Shown: piece by piece, positions 1-8,680 of the stretch
Layout: every line of letters starts with the position of its first letter
Position numbering within the stretch: the stretch's first letter is position 1
Source of the DNA: Antrihabitans stalactiti
Lineage (GTDB): Bacteria; Actinomycetota; Actinomycetes; Mycobacteriales; Mycobacteriaceae
Assembly: GCF_012932915.1 (NCBI RefSeq)
Contig: NZ_VCQU01000010.1
Location: 1 to 64,000 of the forward strand
DNA: 64,000 nt
Direction of reading: 5' to 3'
Notes under the pieces: model-generated
Told to the model about the DNA's origin: nothing
The model's input: the letters and a program-made list of their open reading frames with translations, nothing else
Database searches by the model: none
Program-made: the position numbers and the translations under genes

Positions 1-105
1 CTCCTCGCCCTCGCCCGCCGGCTCGTCGACGTCCTCTGGGCCCTGCTCCGCGACAGACGGGAATTCACCTCGGAAGTCCCAGCTCGACTCACAGCTGCGG
101 CTTGA
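1..105 (+). mobile_element. C-terminal end of an IS110-family transposase (cut by window edge)
   Basis: Frame 1 is open from the first base and reads 34 residues, including LALARRLVDVLWALLRDR, then stops at TGA 103-105. An 'ALARR..DVLWALLRD' ending is typical of the C-terminus of IS110/IS116/IS902 DEDD transposases, which recombine through circular intermediates and usually lack terminal inverted repeats. The stop lies only 5 bp from the stop codon of the convergent DyP gene, so the right end of the element probably reaches into the last DyP codons. Only the tail is visible, so the family call rests on a short stretch. The rest of the element must lie left of the window. Confidence 0.62.
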
Positions 106-110
106 CACGG

Positions 111-1139
111 TCATTGAGACTCCCTTCGTTTCAGACTGCCGATTTCGAGCGAACCGTTGGACTGCCGGGGTGGGGCCTCCGCTGACGCCACGATCGGCGG
201 TGGCGGTAGATCGTCGAGGAAGTCGATGGTCGGCGCGAAGAACAAGGTGCCGGTGACGGCGGTCGAGAAGTCCAGAATGCGGTCGTGCGCGGCGTCGCCC
301 GCGCCGAGAAACATCCGTCGCAGCATCGTCTCGGTGACCTCGGGCGACGCCGCGTAGCCGATGAAGTAGGTGCCGAACTCACCGGCCTGAATGCTCCCGA
401 ACGGCATGTTCGCGCGCACGATCTGTCGTTCGGTGCCGTCGGCTTCGACGACAGACGCCATCGCGACATGTGAGTCGAGCGGCTTGTCTTCGTCGGACAA
501 CTCGAAATCGTCGAGCTTCGTCCGGCCGATGACGTGCTCCTGAGCTTCGGTGGACAGTTCTTTCCAGGAAGCCATGTCGTGCAAGTACTTCTGGACGATG
601 ACGTAACTGCCGCCGGCGAAGTCCGGGTCCTTATCGCCGACCAACGCGGCGGCGACAGCGCCTTGTCCGGTCGGATTTTCGGTCCCGTCGACGAAGCCGA
701 GCAGGTCGCGCTGCTCGAAATAGCGGAAGCCGACGGTCTCGTCGACGATCGTGACCGCTCCACTCAGCCGGTCCGCAATCTTGGCCCCGAGCTCGAAACA
801 GGCGTCCATCGACTCGGCCTTGATATGGAACAACAGATCACCGGGGGTGGACGGTGCCGCGTGCCGCTCGCCGACGAACTCCGGGAGTGTGTGCAATTCA
901 ACCGGTTTCGGTCCGTCGAACAGCCGGTCCCACGCGGCCGAGCCGATGCTCGTCGTGCAGGTCAAGGCTGTGCCTGGCAGGCGGAAGCCGACCGAGCGCT
1001 CTAGGCCGGAGACGTCTGCGAGCACGTCGCGGACGACGTCCTCGCCGCCCTCGTCGATCGTGACCACCAGAAATATCGCGGCACGAGTCAACGGATCGGT
1101 GATGGTTTGGGGTTCGCCCACGTCGGTCACATTAGCCAA
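111..1139 (-). CDS. Type-B dye-decolorizing heme peroxidase with encapsulin-targeting tail
   Basis: This is a heme peroxidase of the DyP superfamily (342 aa, normal length) that uses H2O2 to oxidise dyes, phenols or Mn(II). Visible residues are the GFVDGTENP signature at about 148-156 with catalytic Asp151, proximal heme ligand His224 and distal Arg242/Asn244, as in Rhodococcus DypB. The last residues carry [10 protein letters not shown] (about 329-338) after a Pro-rich linker, a match to the peptide that loads DyP cargo into encapsulin nanocompartments. The usual partner gene, encapsulin, should follow immediately downstream, but an IS110-type transposase end is there instead. The start is TTG directly after the TAG of the upstream patatin gene. 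GTG at codon 4 is an alternative, so the two genes are translationally coupled. Confidence 0.93.
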   Translation of the reverse strand: MANVTDVGEPQTITDPLTRAAIFLVVTIDEGGEDVVRDVLADVSGLERSVGFRLPGTALTCTTSIGSAAWDRLFDGPKPVELHTLPEFVGERHAAPSTPGDLLFHIKAESMDACFELGAKIADRLSGAVTIVDETVGFRYFEQRDLLGFVDGTENPTGQGAVAAALVGDKDPDFAGGSYVIVQKYLHDMASWKELSTEAQEHVIGRTKLDDFELSDEDKPLDSHVAMASVVEADGTERQIVRANMPFGSIQAGEFGTYFIGYAASPEVTETMLRRMFLGAGDAAHDRILDFSTAVTGTLFFAPTIDFLDDLPPPPIVASAEAPPRQSNGSLEIGSLKRRESQ

Positions 1140-2111
1140 CTATTTCGCCAGCAACGGCGGTACGAGTTGATCAAGCGCGGTTGCGGTCAGTTCGCGGCCA
1201 AGCAGGACGAGTTCTTCGGCTCGATGGAACTCCAGAACTCGCGCCGACGTCCGGGGCACCTCGATCAGCACATCCGGTGGGTATGCGGCCAATTGGTGGC
1301 GTTTGAGCGCAGCTTGCATCAGGTCGAGCGAGCGATTCATGATCTCGAACTGCCCCAGCTTCGGCAGGATCCGCGGAGTCGGCTCGTTCTCCTCGGCGGA
1401 TTCTTCCTCGGCTTCATCGGAATCCGGTGTCAGGGCGCCGAATCGATTGAGTACCGACCGCACCGGATCGCTTTCGAGAAGTTGGTTGGTGCTACGCCGG
1501 AATCTATCGATCAGCTCATCGACGGGACCTGGTTCGGAGGTGCCGTGGAAGTCGCCCGGGTCTTCGCCACCGACATCGACCGCGATGATGAGATCGGCCG
1601 GCACCGCGACGACCGGAACGACGGGCAACGGGTCGAGAATGCCACCGTCGGCAAGCAGTCGCCCATCGACCTCGTGCGGCGAGATGAAGCCCGGGATCGC
1701 GATCGACGCACGCATCGCTGCGACGAGCGATCCGCGCTGAAACCACACCGATCGCCCGGCGATGAGATCGGTCGCCACCGCAGTGAACGGGATGCGGAGG
1801 TCCTCGATGACCGTCTCGCCGACAAGATTGCGCACGATGTCGAAGATCCGCTCCGCGCGGACGACTGTCGGCGCGGTCAGCGCCACATCGAGCAACCGCA
1901 GCACATCGCGCTGGGTCAATCCGCTTGCCCACAGCGAGAAGTCGTCGAGTGCGTCCGCGGCGTAGAGACCGCCGATCAGGGCGCCCATGGACGAGCCCGA
2001 GATACCGACAATGTCGTAGCCGCGGTCGACAAGCTCCTCGATAACCCCGATATGGGCGTATCCCCGCGCCCCGCCGCTGCCAAGGGCCAGCGCCACACGT
2101 GTTTTCGTCAT
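1140..2111 (-). CDS. Patatin-like phospholipase (RssA type)
   Basis: This is a 323-aa predicted serine lipase/acyl hydrolase. The Ser-Asp dyad fold is complete: oxyanion-hole glycine loop GSGGARG (11-17), nucleophile elbow GSSMG with Ser41, and the DGG motif with Asp155. It has no signal peptide, so it probably acts in the cytoplasm on phospholipid or acyl esters. The start is ATG 2111-2109 ([10 protein letters not shown]). The open frame continues far upstream, but only as a shadow of the divergent cyclase gene, whose ATG lies 30 bp away. Downstream, the TAG stop is followed at once by the TTG start of the DyP gene, suggesting a patatin-DyP operon. The substrate is not readable from the sequence. 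Confidence 0.88.
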   Translation of the reverse strand: MTKTRVALALGSGGARGYAHIGVIEELVDRGYDIVGISGSSMGALIGGLYAADALDDFSLWASGLTQRDVLRLLDVALTAPTVVRAERIFDIVRNLVGETVIEDLRIPFTAVATDLIAGRSVWFQRGSLVAAMRASIAIPGFISPHEVDGRLLADGGILDPLPVVPVVAVPADLIIAVDVGGEDPGDFHGTSEPGPVDELIDRFRRSTNQLLESDPVRSVLNRFGALTPDSDEAEEESAEENEPTPRILPKLGQFEIMNRSLDLMQAALKRHQLAAYPPDVLIEVPRTSARVLEFHRAEELVLLGRELTATALDQLVPPLLAK

Positions 2112-2141
2112 CACGACGATTGTGTCATTCGGTCTGGCACC

Positions 2142-2933
2142 ATGACGCACGTGGTCGAGACGGTGCTCGGAGGTGTTGCCTTTGTCGAGGCGTGCGGCCT
2201 GGTCGTGCTCGCAGCCCTGCTGATTCGCAGCAAGCGGCAGGTGCAGAGCCTGCAGCGCCAGTTGGTCTCGGGACGGGATCGGCGCTGGCTTCGCACCAGT
2301 CGAGACGCGGTCCGAGCGGTGTGGGACACCGCGAATCTGGTGCGCGAGAAGGGCATCAGCCGCGCGCTGCTCAGCTCCGTCGACGTTCTGGCCGGCTGGG
2401 CGCAGATCGAGCGGCCGGACCTGGCCCAACTTGCAGCGCGGGACGGCACCGTGACGATCTTCTTCTCCGACATCGAGGGGTCGACGGCACTCAACGAGCA
2501 GTTGGGTGACAAGGCGTGGGTGAAGTTGCTCGAACGCCACGACCGGGTGGTGCGCAATCGAATCGAGCTGCACCGAGGCCACGTCATCAAGACCCAGGGC
2601 GACGGGTTCATGGTCGCGTTCGCCGAGCCGGTCCAGGCTGTGCGGTGTGGGATCGAGGTCCAGCGGCAATTGTCCGACGGTGCGATCCGGGTGCGCGTCG
2701 GCATTCACGTCGGGGAAGCGGTCCGGCGTGGTGACGATCTGTTCGGTCTCAACGTCGCCCTGACCGCTCGGGTAGCCGCAGAGGCCAACGGCGGCGAGGT
2801 GCTGGTCAGCGATGCTGTGCGCGCGGCGCTCGTCGACGAACCCGACATCGGATTCGGGCCGGCACGAGACGTCGAGCTCAAGGGGCTACGAGGTGTCTAT
2901 CACGTTCATCCGGCCCTATGGGACCAGAACTAG
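2142..2933 (+). CDS. Membrane-anchored class III adenylate/guanylate cyclase
   Basis: This 263-aa protein has one N-terminal membrane helix (about 6-27) and a C-terminal cyclase homology domain (about 100-255). Key residues are present: first metal Asp in FSDIEGST, substrate Lys and second metal Asp in IKTQGDGF, and Asn/Arg of the transition-state pair in [13 protein letters not shown]. It is therefore a plausible active ATP or GTP cyclase working as a homodimer at the inner face of the membrane. The start ATG 2142 is 30 bp from the divergent patatin start. The 3' end overlaps the convergent cyclase gene by 4 bp at a shared CTAG. Many such single-domain cyclases exist per genome in Mycobacteriales. 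The signal sensed is unknown. Confidence 0.88.
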   Translation: MTHVVETVLGGVAFVEACGLVVLAALLIRSKRQVQSLQRQLVSGRDRRWLRTSRDAVRAVWDTANLVREKGISRALLSSVDVLAGWAQIERPDLAQLAARDGTVTIFFSDIEGSTALNEQLGDKAWVKLLERHDRVVRNRIELHRGHVIKTQGDGFMVAFAEPVQAVRCGIEVQRQLSDGAIRVRVGIHVGEAVRRGDDLFGLNVALTARVAAEANGGEVLVSDAVRAALVDEPDIGFGPARDVELKGLRGVYHVHPALWDQN

Positions 2934-4435
2934 GCGCGGTCTTTCGGCTCGAAAAGAACCGTTCGGGCGCCGCGTCCGCGCAATGTGATCTTGCCGCGCC
3001 GCTTCCATCGTTCGGCCTCGGCGGCCGAGGCGGCCGACACAGCCTGCTCGGCGGCGAGGATTCGTCCGACGCGTGATTTCGCAAGTTCGGTCAGGCGTGC
3101 CGCCTCGTTCACGGGATCACCGATGACGGTGTATTCGTAGCGATGCTCGGCGCCGATATCGCCGGCGAACACCGGACCGTAGGAGACCCCGATCCCGAAG
3201 TCGACCGACTTCAGCGACCGCAATGACGCCCGCAGTTCCCGAGCAGTCGCCAGCGCCTCGCCTGCGGGATCATCGATCGGAACGGGAGCGCCGTACACCG
3301 CGAGCGCGGCATCGCCGCCGAACTTGTTGATGTACCCGCGATGCTGGTCCACGGCGGTCACCACGATGTGGAAAAAGTCGTTGAGTAGTTCGGCGACTTC
3401 GGTGGGTGGCCGCGTCGCCGCAAACGCGGTCGACCCGGCCAAGTCGATGAACAGCACCGCAACGTTCGCGACGTCGCCGCCGAGGCGCTCGTCCTGCTCG
3501 ATTGCGCGGCTCGCCACATCGTGGCCAACGTGGCGGTCGAAGAGATCGCGGAGCCGTTCACGTTCGGCAATCGTGGTGACCATCCGATTGAAGCCCATCT
3601 GGAGTCGGCCGATCTCCGAGGAGTCGTGCACGCTCACGCTGACTTCGGTGTTGCCACGCTCGACCTCGCCCATCGCGACGCCGACCTCTCGCACCGGATC
3701 GGAGACCGACCACGAGACGAGGACTGTCCCGTACAAGCCTGCGGCGATTGCGACGAACGCGAGGATGAGAATCGGTGTCTCGATCGGAGTGTCCGGTCTT
3801 ATCACCCATTTGAGGTGGCGATCGACGACGATCGCGCCGATCGCCGTGACCGGGATGGCGGTGCAGAGAGCCCAGGTGATGACGAGTCGCTGCATGACGC
3901 CGGGGGCGCGTCGTTGCGGGGGAGAAGCGATCATCGCCGCCGCGATGATCGGCCGCAGAGTGGCTTCGGTGACGAGGTAGCCCAGACACGCCATCGCAGC
4001 ACCGCCGAACAAGACAGCCAGCCCGATGATCGTGACGGTTCTGCCGCCTTCGTCGAGATTGACGAGGAGGACCACGAGCCCGCTCGCCACCCACAACGAC
4101 AGATGCACGAGCGTCTGCCGCGAGGTGATATCGAGGGCCGCGCGTTGCTGCTCGGGTGTCGGCGGTTCTTCGCGCGCGTACCAGCGCAGTGCGGGAAGGA
4201 CGAACCGCGTCGTACAGATGGCTGCGATGATCAGGCTGACACCTAGCAGCGCGATCATCACGAGGATGTTGCCGGTCGTGACGAGCCGCGGCTGCTCGTA
4301 GGCGTTGGTGCGACCGAGCAGGACGATGACGCAGAACACGAGGCCTGCACCGATCCCGTACGCGCTAATCAAACCCGCCGAATACCGGACGCGAAGAAGG
4401 AGAGTCCTTCGCTTCCAATCCGGTGGTGGGGGCAT
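2930..4435 (-). CDS. Polytopic membrane adenylate cyclase with HAMP domain
   Basis: This 501-aa protein has about six transmembrane helices in residues 15-255, a HAMP linker (about 255-310) and a C-terminal class III cyclase domain (about 325-470). That is the layout of the mycobacterial Rv1318c/Rv1319c/Rv1320c/Rv3645 group. The catalytic Asp in [10 protein letters not shown], Lys and Asp in [10 protein letters not shown], and Asn/Arg in [12 protein letters not shown] are all visible, so it is predicted to be active and to make cAMP in response to a membrane or lipid signal. It converges on the single-helix cyclase just described, with stop codons overlapping in CTAG. The start is ATG 4435-4433, 62 bp from the divergent DUF5313 gene. 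Confidence 0.9.
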   Translation of the reverse strand: MPPPPDWKRRTLLLRVRYSAGLISAYGIGAGLVFCVIVLLGRTNAYEQPRLVTTGNILVMIALLGVSLIIAAICTTRFVLPALRWYAREEPPTPEQQRAALDITSRQTLVHLSLWVASGLVVLLVNLDEGGRTVTIIGLAVLFGGAAMACLGYLVTEATLRPIIAAAMIASPPQRRAPGVMQRLVITWALCTAIPVTAIGAIVVDRHLKWVIRPDTPIETPILILAFVAIAAGLYGTVLVSWSVSDPVREVGVAMGEVERGNTEVSVSVHDSSEIGRLQMGFNRMVTTIAERERLRDLFDRHVGHDVASRAIEQDERLGGDVANVAVLFIDLAGSTAFAATRPPTEVAELLNDFFHIVVTAVDQHRGYINKFGGDAALAVYGAPVPIDDPAGEALATARELRASLRSLKSVDFGIGVSYGPVFAGDIGAEHRYEYTVIGDPVNEAARLTELAKSRVGRILAAEQAVSAASAAEAERWKRRGKITLRGRGARTVLFEPKDRA

Positions 4436-4497
4436 ATTGATCTGTCTATCACCGTCGGGGCGTCGGATGTCGCAGAGAAGCTACGATCGTCATCAAT

Positions 4498-4890
4498 ATG
4501 AGCAGCGACACGCCACGTCCCGGTCTTTTGCAGTACATCGCATACAGCTATGGGCGCACGTTGCCGCCTTCGATGCGCGACTGGGTAGCCAACGACCTAG
4601 CCGGCAAAGGCGCGGGGCGACGGATGATCGTGCGCGCCACGATCCCGTGCATCATCCTGCTCGTCCCGCTGTTGTTCATCCCGACCACCTGGGATGTGCG
4701 GGCGAGCATGACCCTGCCGATCCTCATCCCGTTCGTGTATTTCGCGGTCGCGTTGAGCAAGGTGTACCGACGCCACCGGCTCTCCCAGCACGGCCTCGAT
4801 CCCAACCTCGTCGAGAAGCTCGGTCGGGAGCGAGACGCGCATATTCACCGCGCGTACGAAGAGCGGTACGGTCCGCGCAATAGCGACTAG
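4498..4890 (+). CDS. DUF5313 family membrane protein
   Basis: This is a 130-aa protein with a conserved N-terminal stretch of DUF5313 type (PGLLQYIAYSYGRTLP followed by SMRDWV), two hydrophobic helices (about 44-62 and 70-88), and a basic, charged C-terminal tail. DUF5313 proteins are found in mycolata, and their function is not known to me. The gene stands alone, divergent from the cyclase gene. It overlaps the convergent ROK kinase by 4 bp through a shared CTAG. The start ATG 4498 fits the family N-terminus. Confidence 0.8.
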   Translation: MSSDTPRPGLLQYIAYSYGRTLPPSMRDWVANDLAGKGAGRRMIVRATIPCIILLVPLLFIPTTWDVRASMTLPILIPFVYFAVALSKVYRRHRLSQHGLDPNLVEKLGRERDAHIHRAYEERYGPRNSD

Positions 4891-5909
4891 GGCGAAGTAG
4901 CGAAAGCGGACGCTGCAAGCGCCGATCCGCGTGCGCCTGCCATGTCGAGGTCCGGCACGGTTGCGACGACAGCGGACTTCGATTGTTCGTCGCGCAGGTG
5001 AGTGTTGTCGCGAACGGTCTGGATGAACCATTCGCGGAATTCCGGCTCGGTCTCGACCACGCCACCACCGATGAAGTAGGCCTTCGGATCGGTGAAATTG
5101 GCGGCCAGGGTGAACAGCCTGCCGATGGCGATGGCCTGCTGTTCGAAGATCTTTCGACCGAGCGGGTCGCCTTGTTCGGCCAACGTACGGACCTGCTTTG
5201 CGCGGTCCTTCGCGCCTTCGACTTGGTGGAGCGGGTGGTCCGGATACTGGGTGAGCCAATACGGCAACAGATTGTTCTGAATGCCGGTCAGCGACGCGAC
5301 GCTTTCCGCGTCGGCGTCGAAGCCGCAATTACAGCGCGGGGTGGGTTGGCCTTCGTCGAGTAGACCGTCCATCGGAATGAAGACGTGCCCGAGTTCACCG
5401 GCCATGCCTGCTTGACCGGTGATGACTTGCCCGGCCTCGACGAGTCCGCCGCCGAGCCCGGTGCCGATGATCGCGGACACGGACGAATTCTGCATCGCGG
5501 CATCGCCGAAGTGTTTGTGGTGGGCGTAGAGCGCGGCAGCATTCGCGTCGTTGGTGTAGACGACTGGGATCCCGATGCGCTTCTCCAACGCGGTGCGGAT
5601 GTCAAAGCCCCGCCATTCAGGCGTCGAGAAGTTCGTCGAGCCCTTGGATGAGATGACGCCGTCGGCACTGGCCGGACCTGGCGTGTCGAGACCGACCGCT
5701 CGGATCGAGTCGATCGAGATACCGGTGAGCTCCAGGACGTTGTTCATCGACTGCGCCAGCGCCTCGACCGCCGCGGTCGGACCCTCGAGCACGACACTCG
5801 GACTTTCGATCATCTTGTCGGTCAGGAAGTTGCCTTCCGGATCCATGACAGTGCTGTTGTTCTTAGTGCCGCCGTTGTCGATCCCGACCACGTACCAAGG
5901 CTGCGTCAC
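4887..5909 (-). CDS. ROK-family sugar kinase
   Basis: This is a 340-aa cytoplasmic sugar kinase of the ROK family. It has phosphate-1 loop GIDNGGTK (9-16), catalytic Asp121 in TNDANAAA, adenosine loop IGTGLGGGLV (about 148-157) and the GELGH segment (171-175). No DNA-binding domain is present, so it is a kinase and not a repressor; glucose, fructose or an amino sugar are possible substrates. The zinc motif normally reads CxCGxxGCxE. Here it is CNCGFDADAE (193-202), with the third cysteine replaced by Asp200, so metal binding may differ. There is no sugar operon around it. It shares a CTAG with the convergent DUF5313 gene. Confidence 0.85.
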   Translation of the reverse strand: MTQPWYVVGIDNGGTKNNSTVMDPEGNFLTDKMIESPSVVLEGPTAAVEALAQSMNNVLELTGISIDSIRAVGLDTPGPASADGVISSKGSTNFSTPEWRGFDIRTALEKRIGIPVVYTNDANAAALYAHHKHFGDAAMQNSSVSAIIGTGLGGGLVEAGQVITGQAGMAGELGHVFIPMDGLLDEGQPTPRCNCGFDADAESVASLTGIQNNLLPYWLTQYPDHPLHQVEGAKDRAKQVRTLAEQGDPLGRKIFEQQAIAIGRLFTLAANFTDPKAYFIGGGVVETEPEFREWFIQTVRDNTHLRDEQSKSAVVATVPDLDMAGARGSALAASAFATSP

Positions 5910-6013
5910 TTCGTGTGCCCTTCCCTTTCAGCGTTCAACCGAATCCACTTGGGATTGTTGTCGCAAAAAAGGGATCGCAAGCGAAAACCGCAAACCGCGC
6001 GGTCGACGCCCAG

Positions 6014-6742
6014 CTATTTCTGGGACAACACCGCGCTTGCCGTAATTGTGCCGTCGACGACCCCGCGGGCGACTGCGACGAGACGAAGATTGTTCGTGCG
6101 CGCGTACGAACGCAACAGTCCGAAAGCCGTGTCCATGGTCACCAGCGCGTGACCGGCGAGAACTCCTTTGGCTTGTTCGATGATCACACGGCTGTTCAAC
6201 GCATGCTGCAGCTGCTCGTTGAGGATTTCGCTCTGCTGGAGAGCACGCTGGTGGAGGATGCCGATCGCGGCCATATCGGCAAGTGCTTGGGCGGCACGAA
6301 GGTCCGTCGGCTCGATCGGGCCGATTTCGGTGCCGAAGAGGCCGATCGCGCCGATGATGTGGGCGCGCAGCCGGAGCGGCAACGCGTGGACCGAGGCGAC
6401 GCCCAGTTCGGCGGCGGCGCGCGAGAACTCGGGCCAGCGCGCGGCTTCGGCCGCTAGATCGGGAACCAGGACCGCCACCCCGCTCCGAAACGCTTCCACG
6501 CACGGACCGCTGTCGGCTTGAATCTGGAACAACTCCAGGAGCCGGATCTGCTCGGAGCTTGATGCAAGGACTTGGAGTGCGCCGCGCTGGTCGTCGAGAA
6601 GGACTCCAGCCGAGCCTGAATCGACCACGACGATGCAACCGTCGACGAGTTGTTGAAGCAGTTCGACGAGGTCGTAGTCCTCGACCATCGTGTCAGCCAA
6701 CCGGATGAAGGCGCTGGTGAGCTGTTCTTCGCGTGCAGTCAT
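6014..6742 (-). CDS. GAF-ANTAR RNA-binding antitermination regulator (second of pair)
   Basis: This 242-aa protein has a GAF sensor domain (about 8-155) and a C-terminal ANTAR domain (about 165-225, containing VIIEQAKGVLAGH and an alanine/arginine-rich three-helix pattern). ANTAR proteins bind paired hairpins in nascent RNA and prevent transcription termination. GAF-ANTAR proteins are numerous in actinobacteria and usually lack the kinase of the NasR/AmiR systems. The start is ATG 6742, 7 bp after a GGGAG Shine-Dalgarno; the open frame continues upstream without a better start. It follows the next gene upstream by 25 bp, so the two are probably one transcript. The target RNA is unknown. Confidence 0.85.
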   Translation of the reverse strand: MTAREEQLTSAFIRLADTMVEDYDLVELLQQLVDGCIVVVDSGSAGVLLDDQRGALQVLASSSEQIRLLELFQIQADSGPCVEAFRSGVAVLVPDLAAEAARWPEFSRAAAELGVASVHALPLRLRAHIIGAIGLFGTEIGPIEPTDLRAAQALADMAAIGILHQRALQQSEILNEQLQHALNSRVIIEQAKGVLAGHALVTMDTAFGLLRSYARTNNLRLVAVARGVVDGTITASAVLSQK

Positions 6743-6767
6743 GAGCGATCTCCCTTGCGACCCTTCA

Positions 6768-7472
6768 TCATCGATGGTCCGCCTCGTCATGCGGCCCGTC
6801 CAGACGTAGTCGCCGATCGACGATGTCGCCTGCAATTTCTGAAACTGGACGATTCACCGAGTAGGCATGAGCTCGCAATCGCAAGTATGCCTCCTGGGGA
6901 CCGACTCCGAGTTGAGCGATCAACATGCCTGTCGCCTGGTTGATCATTCGGTTGAGGATGAGGCTGCCGGTCCCGTCCGCACCAACTCGTGTTGCCGAAC
7001 CCAACAGCGCGACGGTGACCGTTTCGGCGACACGAAGCGCAGCGGAGTATTGCAGTGTCTCCAACGGCCCGTGCGCCTTACGGAACAGGTCGAGCACACC
7101 GACGCGGATGGCACCCACCTGCAACGGCAGCGAAAACATTGCGCCGACGCGGGCTGCATGTGGCCGCTCTGCCATTGCTGTCGGAAATATCGGCCAACGC
7201 GAATCGCGCACGGCCACATCGGGAACGAGGATCGGGTGACCCGCATCATGGGCAGCGAACGCCGGACCTTGGCCGAGCATGATTTGAATGTCCTCGACGT
7301 CGGCCGCGGTGGCGTCGCTCGAACAGAACACCTCGGGGTGGCCCGACGCGGGAATCATCACGACCGCAGCAGCGTCGATGTCGAGGACGCGTACACACGC
7401 CGAACACCACGTGCTCGTGCTGGCGGACATCGCCTCGTGGAAGGCACTGATGATCGGATCGATGCCGGTCAT
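6768..7472 (-). CDS. GAF-ANTAR RNA-binding antitermination regulator (first of pair)
   Basis: This 234-aa protein has a GAF domain (about 15-165) and an ANTAR domain (about 175-225, with NRMINQATGMLIAQLG and HAYSVNRPVSEIA). It is a divergent paralogue of the gene downstream. Cysteines at the start (WCSACVRVLD) could make the GAF domain redox-responsive, but that is inference. The start was placed at ATG 7472 (MTGIDPI). The upstream frame is open for another 280 codons only because it is antisense to the flavoprotein gene at 7584. The 111-bp region to that divergent gene should hold both promoters. Confidence 0.8.
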   Translation of the reverse strand: MTGIDPIISAFHEAMSASTSTWCSACVRVLDIDAAAVVMIPASGHPEVFCSSDATAADVEDIQIMLGQGPAFAAHDAGHPILVPDVAVRDSRWPIFPTAMAERPHAARVGAMFSLPLQVGAIRVGVLDLFRKAHGPLETLQYSAALRVAETVTVALLGSATRVGADGTGSLILNRMINQATGMLIAQLGVGPQEAYLRLRAHAYSVNRPVSEIAGDIVDRRLRLDGPHDEADHR

Positions 7473-7583
7473 GACCGTGCGGTGATCACTCGCCCACCGT
7501 CCGCTCTGCCGCCATCTACTGATCGTTGCACAGACTGCGGCGAACCCGTTTACATGTATGCCCGACACTCTTAGGCTCGCGAC

Positions 7584-8537
7584 ATGCCTGTGGTGTGGTC
7601 GGACGAGGTAGACGACGTTTTGGGCGGCGACCTTACGTGTGGCGTCGCTTATGTGACGCCCGCGGGCGGTGCGGTGGTGACCGCGGTGGCGCCGGTCGGG
7701 CTGCGTGACCGAGAGCGGGGGACAGTCGGCTTCACGACATCGCTCGGCTTCGGACGCAAACTCGACCGAATGAAGGCCCAACCGAAGGTGGCACTGGCGT
7801 ACCACACTCGCGAGCATGGCATCGGCGATCGACACAACCAGCGGTACATACTCGTGCAAGGGGTTGCGTCCTTCGACCCAGCGCCGAACCAACAGTTGCT
7901 GGAGGAGATCGGCGAACGAGTCGTGCCGTTCATGGGACCGCCGCAGCGCGGCGCCTTCTGGGACCGCTGGCTGAGCGCGTACTACGCCGACCGCGTCGTG
8001 GTGACCGTAGCGGTCACTCGCGTTGTCGAGTGGCTCGATCTCGCTGCGACCGGCCGGCCGAAGGTGTACGGCACCCCGCTGTCTGCCGATCAGGCGGTTC
8101 CGCAAACGCCACCGAAGAAGGGGACGGCCCCACGCGTGGACGCCGTCAAGAATGGCGAACGCGCGGCCAAACTGCCGTATCGACTGCTCGGGTATCGCCA
8201 GGCCGACGGTTTTCCTGCCGTGTTGCCGGTCGACGTCACCGCCGCGACCCCCGATGGCATCCGCCTTCGCGTCCCGGCTGGGGTGCCGCAAGGTGGTCGG
8301 CGGGCGGGGCTGCTCGCGCACGCGTATCGAGCCAAGCTGATCGGACTGGAATCGCGCCAGAACACCGGATGGCTAGAGGTCGATGGCACCGAGGCGCTGT
8401 ACTCACCCCACACCGAAGCCGGCTTCAAGGCGCCCCCGAACAAAACGGTCCTGCTGCTGGCCAACGGTTTCATGGCTCGGCGTGGGCTTGCCCAAGCTCG
8501 CAAAGCCGGTCGGCTGGAAGCGCTCACGCGAGACTAG
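7584..8537 (+). CDS. Two-domain flavin split-barrel (PNPOx-like) oxidoreductase
   Basis: This is a 317-aa protein. The first half looks like a pyridoxamine-phosphate-oxidase-type split barrel (strand pattern around TVGFTTSLGFGRKLDRMK and PKVALAYHTREH). The second half (about 185-310) resembles a repeat of the same fold used in F420/FMN-binding proteins of mycolata. The family binds FMN, F420 or heme, and the sequence does not show which. There is no signal peptide. It is transcribed alone, divergent from the GAF-ANTAR pair and followed by a palindromic repeat 22 bp past the stop. The specific substrate is unknown. Confidence 0.72.
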   Translation: MPVVWSDEVDDVLGGDLTCGVAYVTPAGGAVVTAVAPVGLRDRERGTVGFTTSLGFGRKLDRMKAQPKVALAYHTREHGIGDRHNQRYILVQGVASFDPAPNQQLLEEIGERVVPFMGPPQRGAFWDRWLSAYYADRVVVTVAVTRVVEWLDLAATGRPKVYGTPLSADQAVPQTPPKKGTAPRVDAVKNGERAAKLPYRLLGYRQADGFPAVLPVDVTAATPDGIRLRVPAGVPQGGRRAGLLAHAYRAKLIGLESRQNTGWLEVDGTEALYSPHTEAGFKAPPNKTVLLLANGFMARRGLAQARKAGRLEALTRD

Positions 8538-8559
8538 GTCGCGGGGACGTCTCGTAACC

Positions 8560-8599
8560 GTGCGTGAGTCTTACCCCTCTAGGGGTCAAATTCACGCAC
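8560..8599. repeat. 40-bp palindromic repeat, copy 1
   Basis: This is an imperfect 40-bp palindrome with outer arms GTGCGTGAGT and TTCACGCAC, inner arms ACCCCT/AGGGGT and a CT loop. Four more copies of exactly the same length occur in the window (24988, 26024, 40731, 42185). It lies between the flavoprotein stop and the DUF222-HNH promoter. It could act as a terminator for the former, but there is no T-tract. Confidence 0.85.
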
Positions 8600-8644
8600 A
8601 GTTGGAGCGGGGTTGATAGCCGTATCTAGCTGCACAAATAACCT

Positions 8645-8673
8645 TTGACTCGTACATACGTGCTACGTAAAAT
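8645..8673 (+). promoter_or_regulatory. Sigma-A-type promoter of the DUF222-HNH gene (leaderless)
   Basis: TTGACT (8645-8650), a 17-bp spacer and TAAAAT (8668-8673) form a near-consensus housekeeping promoter. The expected start point falls at about 8680-8681, exactly on ATG 8681, so the mRNA is predicted to be leaderless. This also argues against the in-frame TTG at 8645, which would place the promoter inside the coding region. Confidence 0.7.
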
Positions 8674-8680
8674 AGGTGGC

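Noticed and set aside
1-110. Minus-strand ATG overlapping the DyP stop as the start of encapsulin
   Set aside because: The translation ([12 protein letters not shown]...) does not resemble an encapsulin N-terminus, and the plus strand reads as a transposase C-terminus.
1107-2141. 608-codon open frame upstream of the single-helix cyclase
   Set aside because: It is antisense to the patatin and DyP genes; the cyclase homology and membrane helix begin at ATG 2142.
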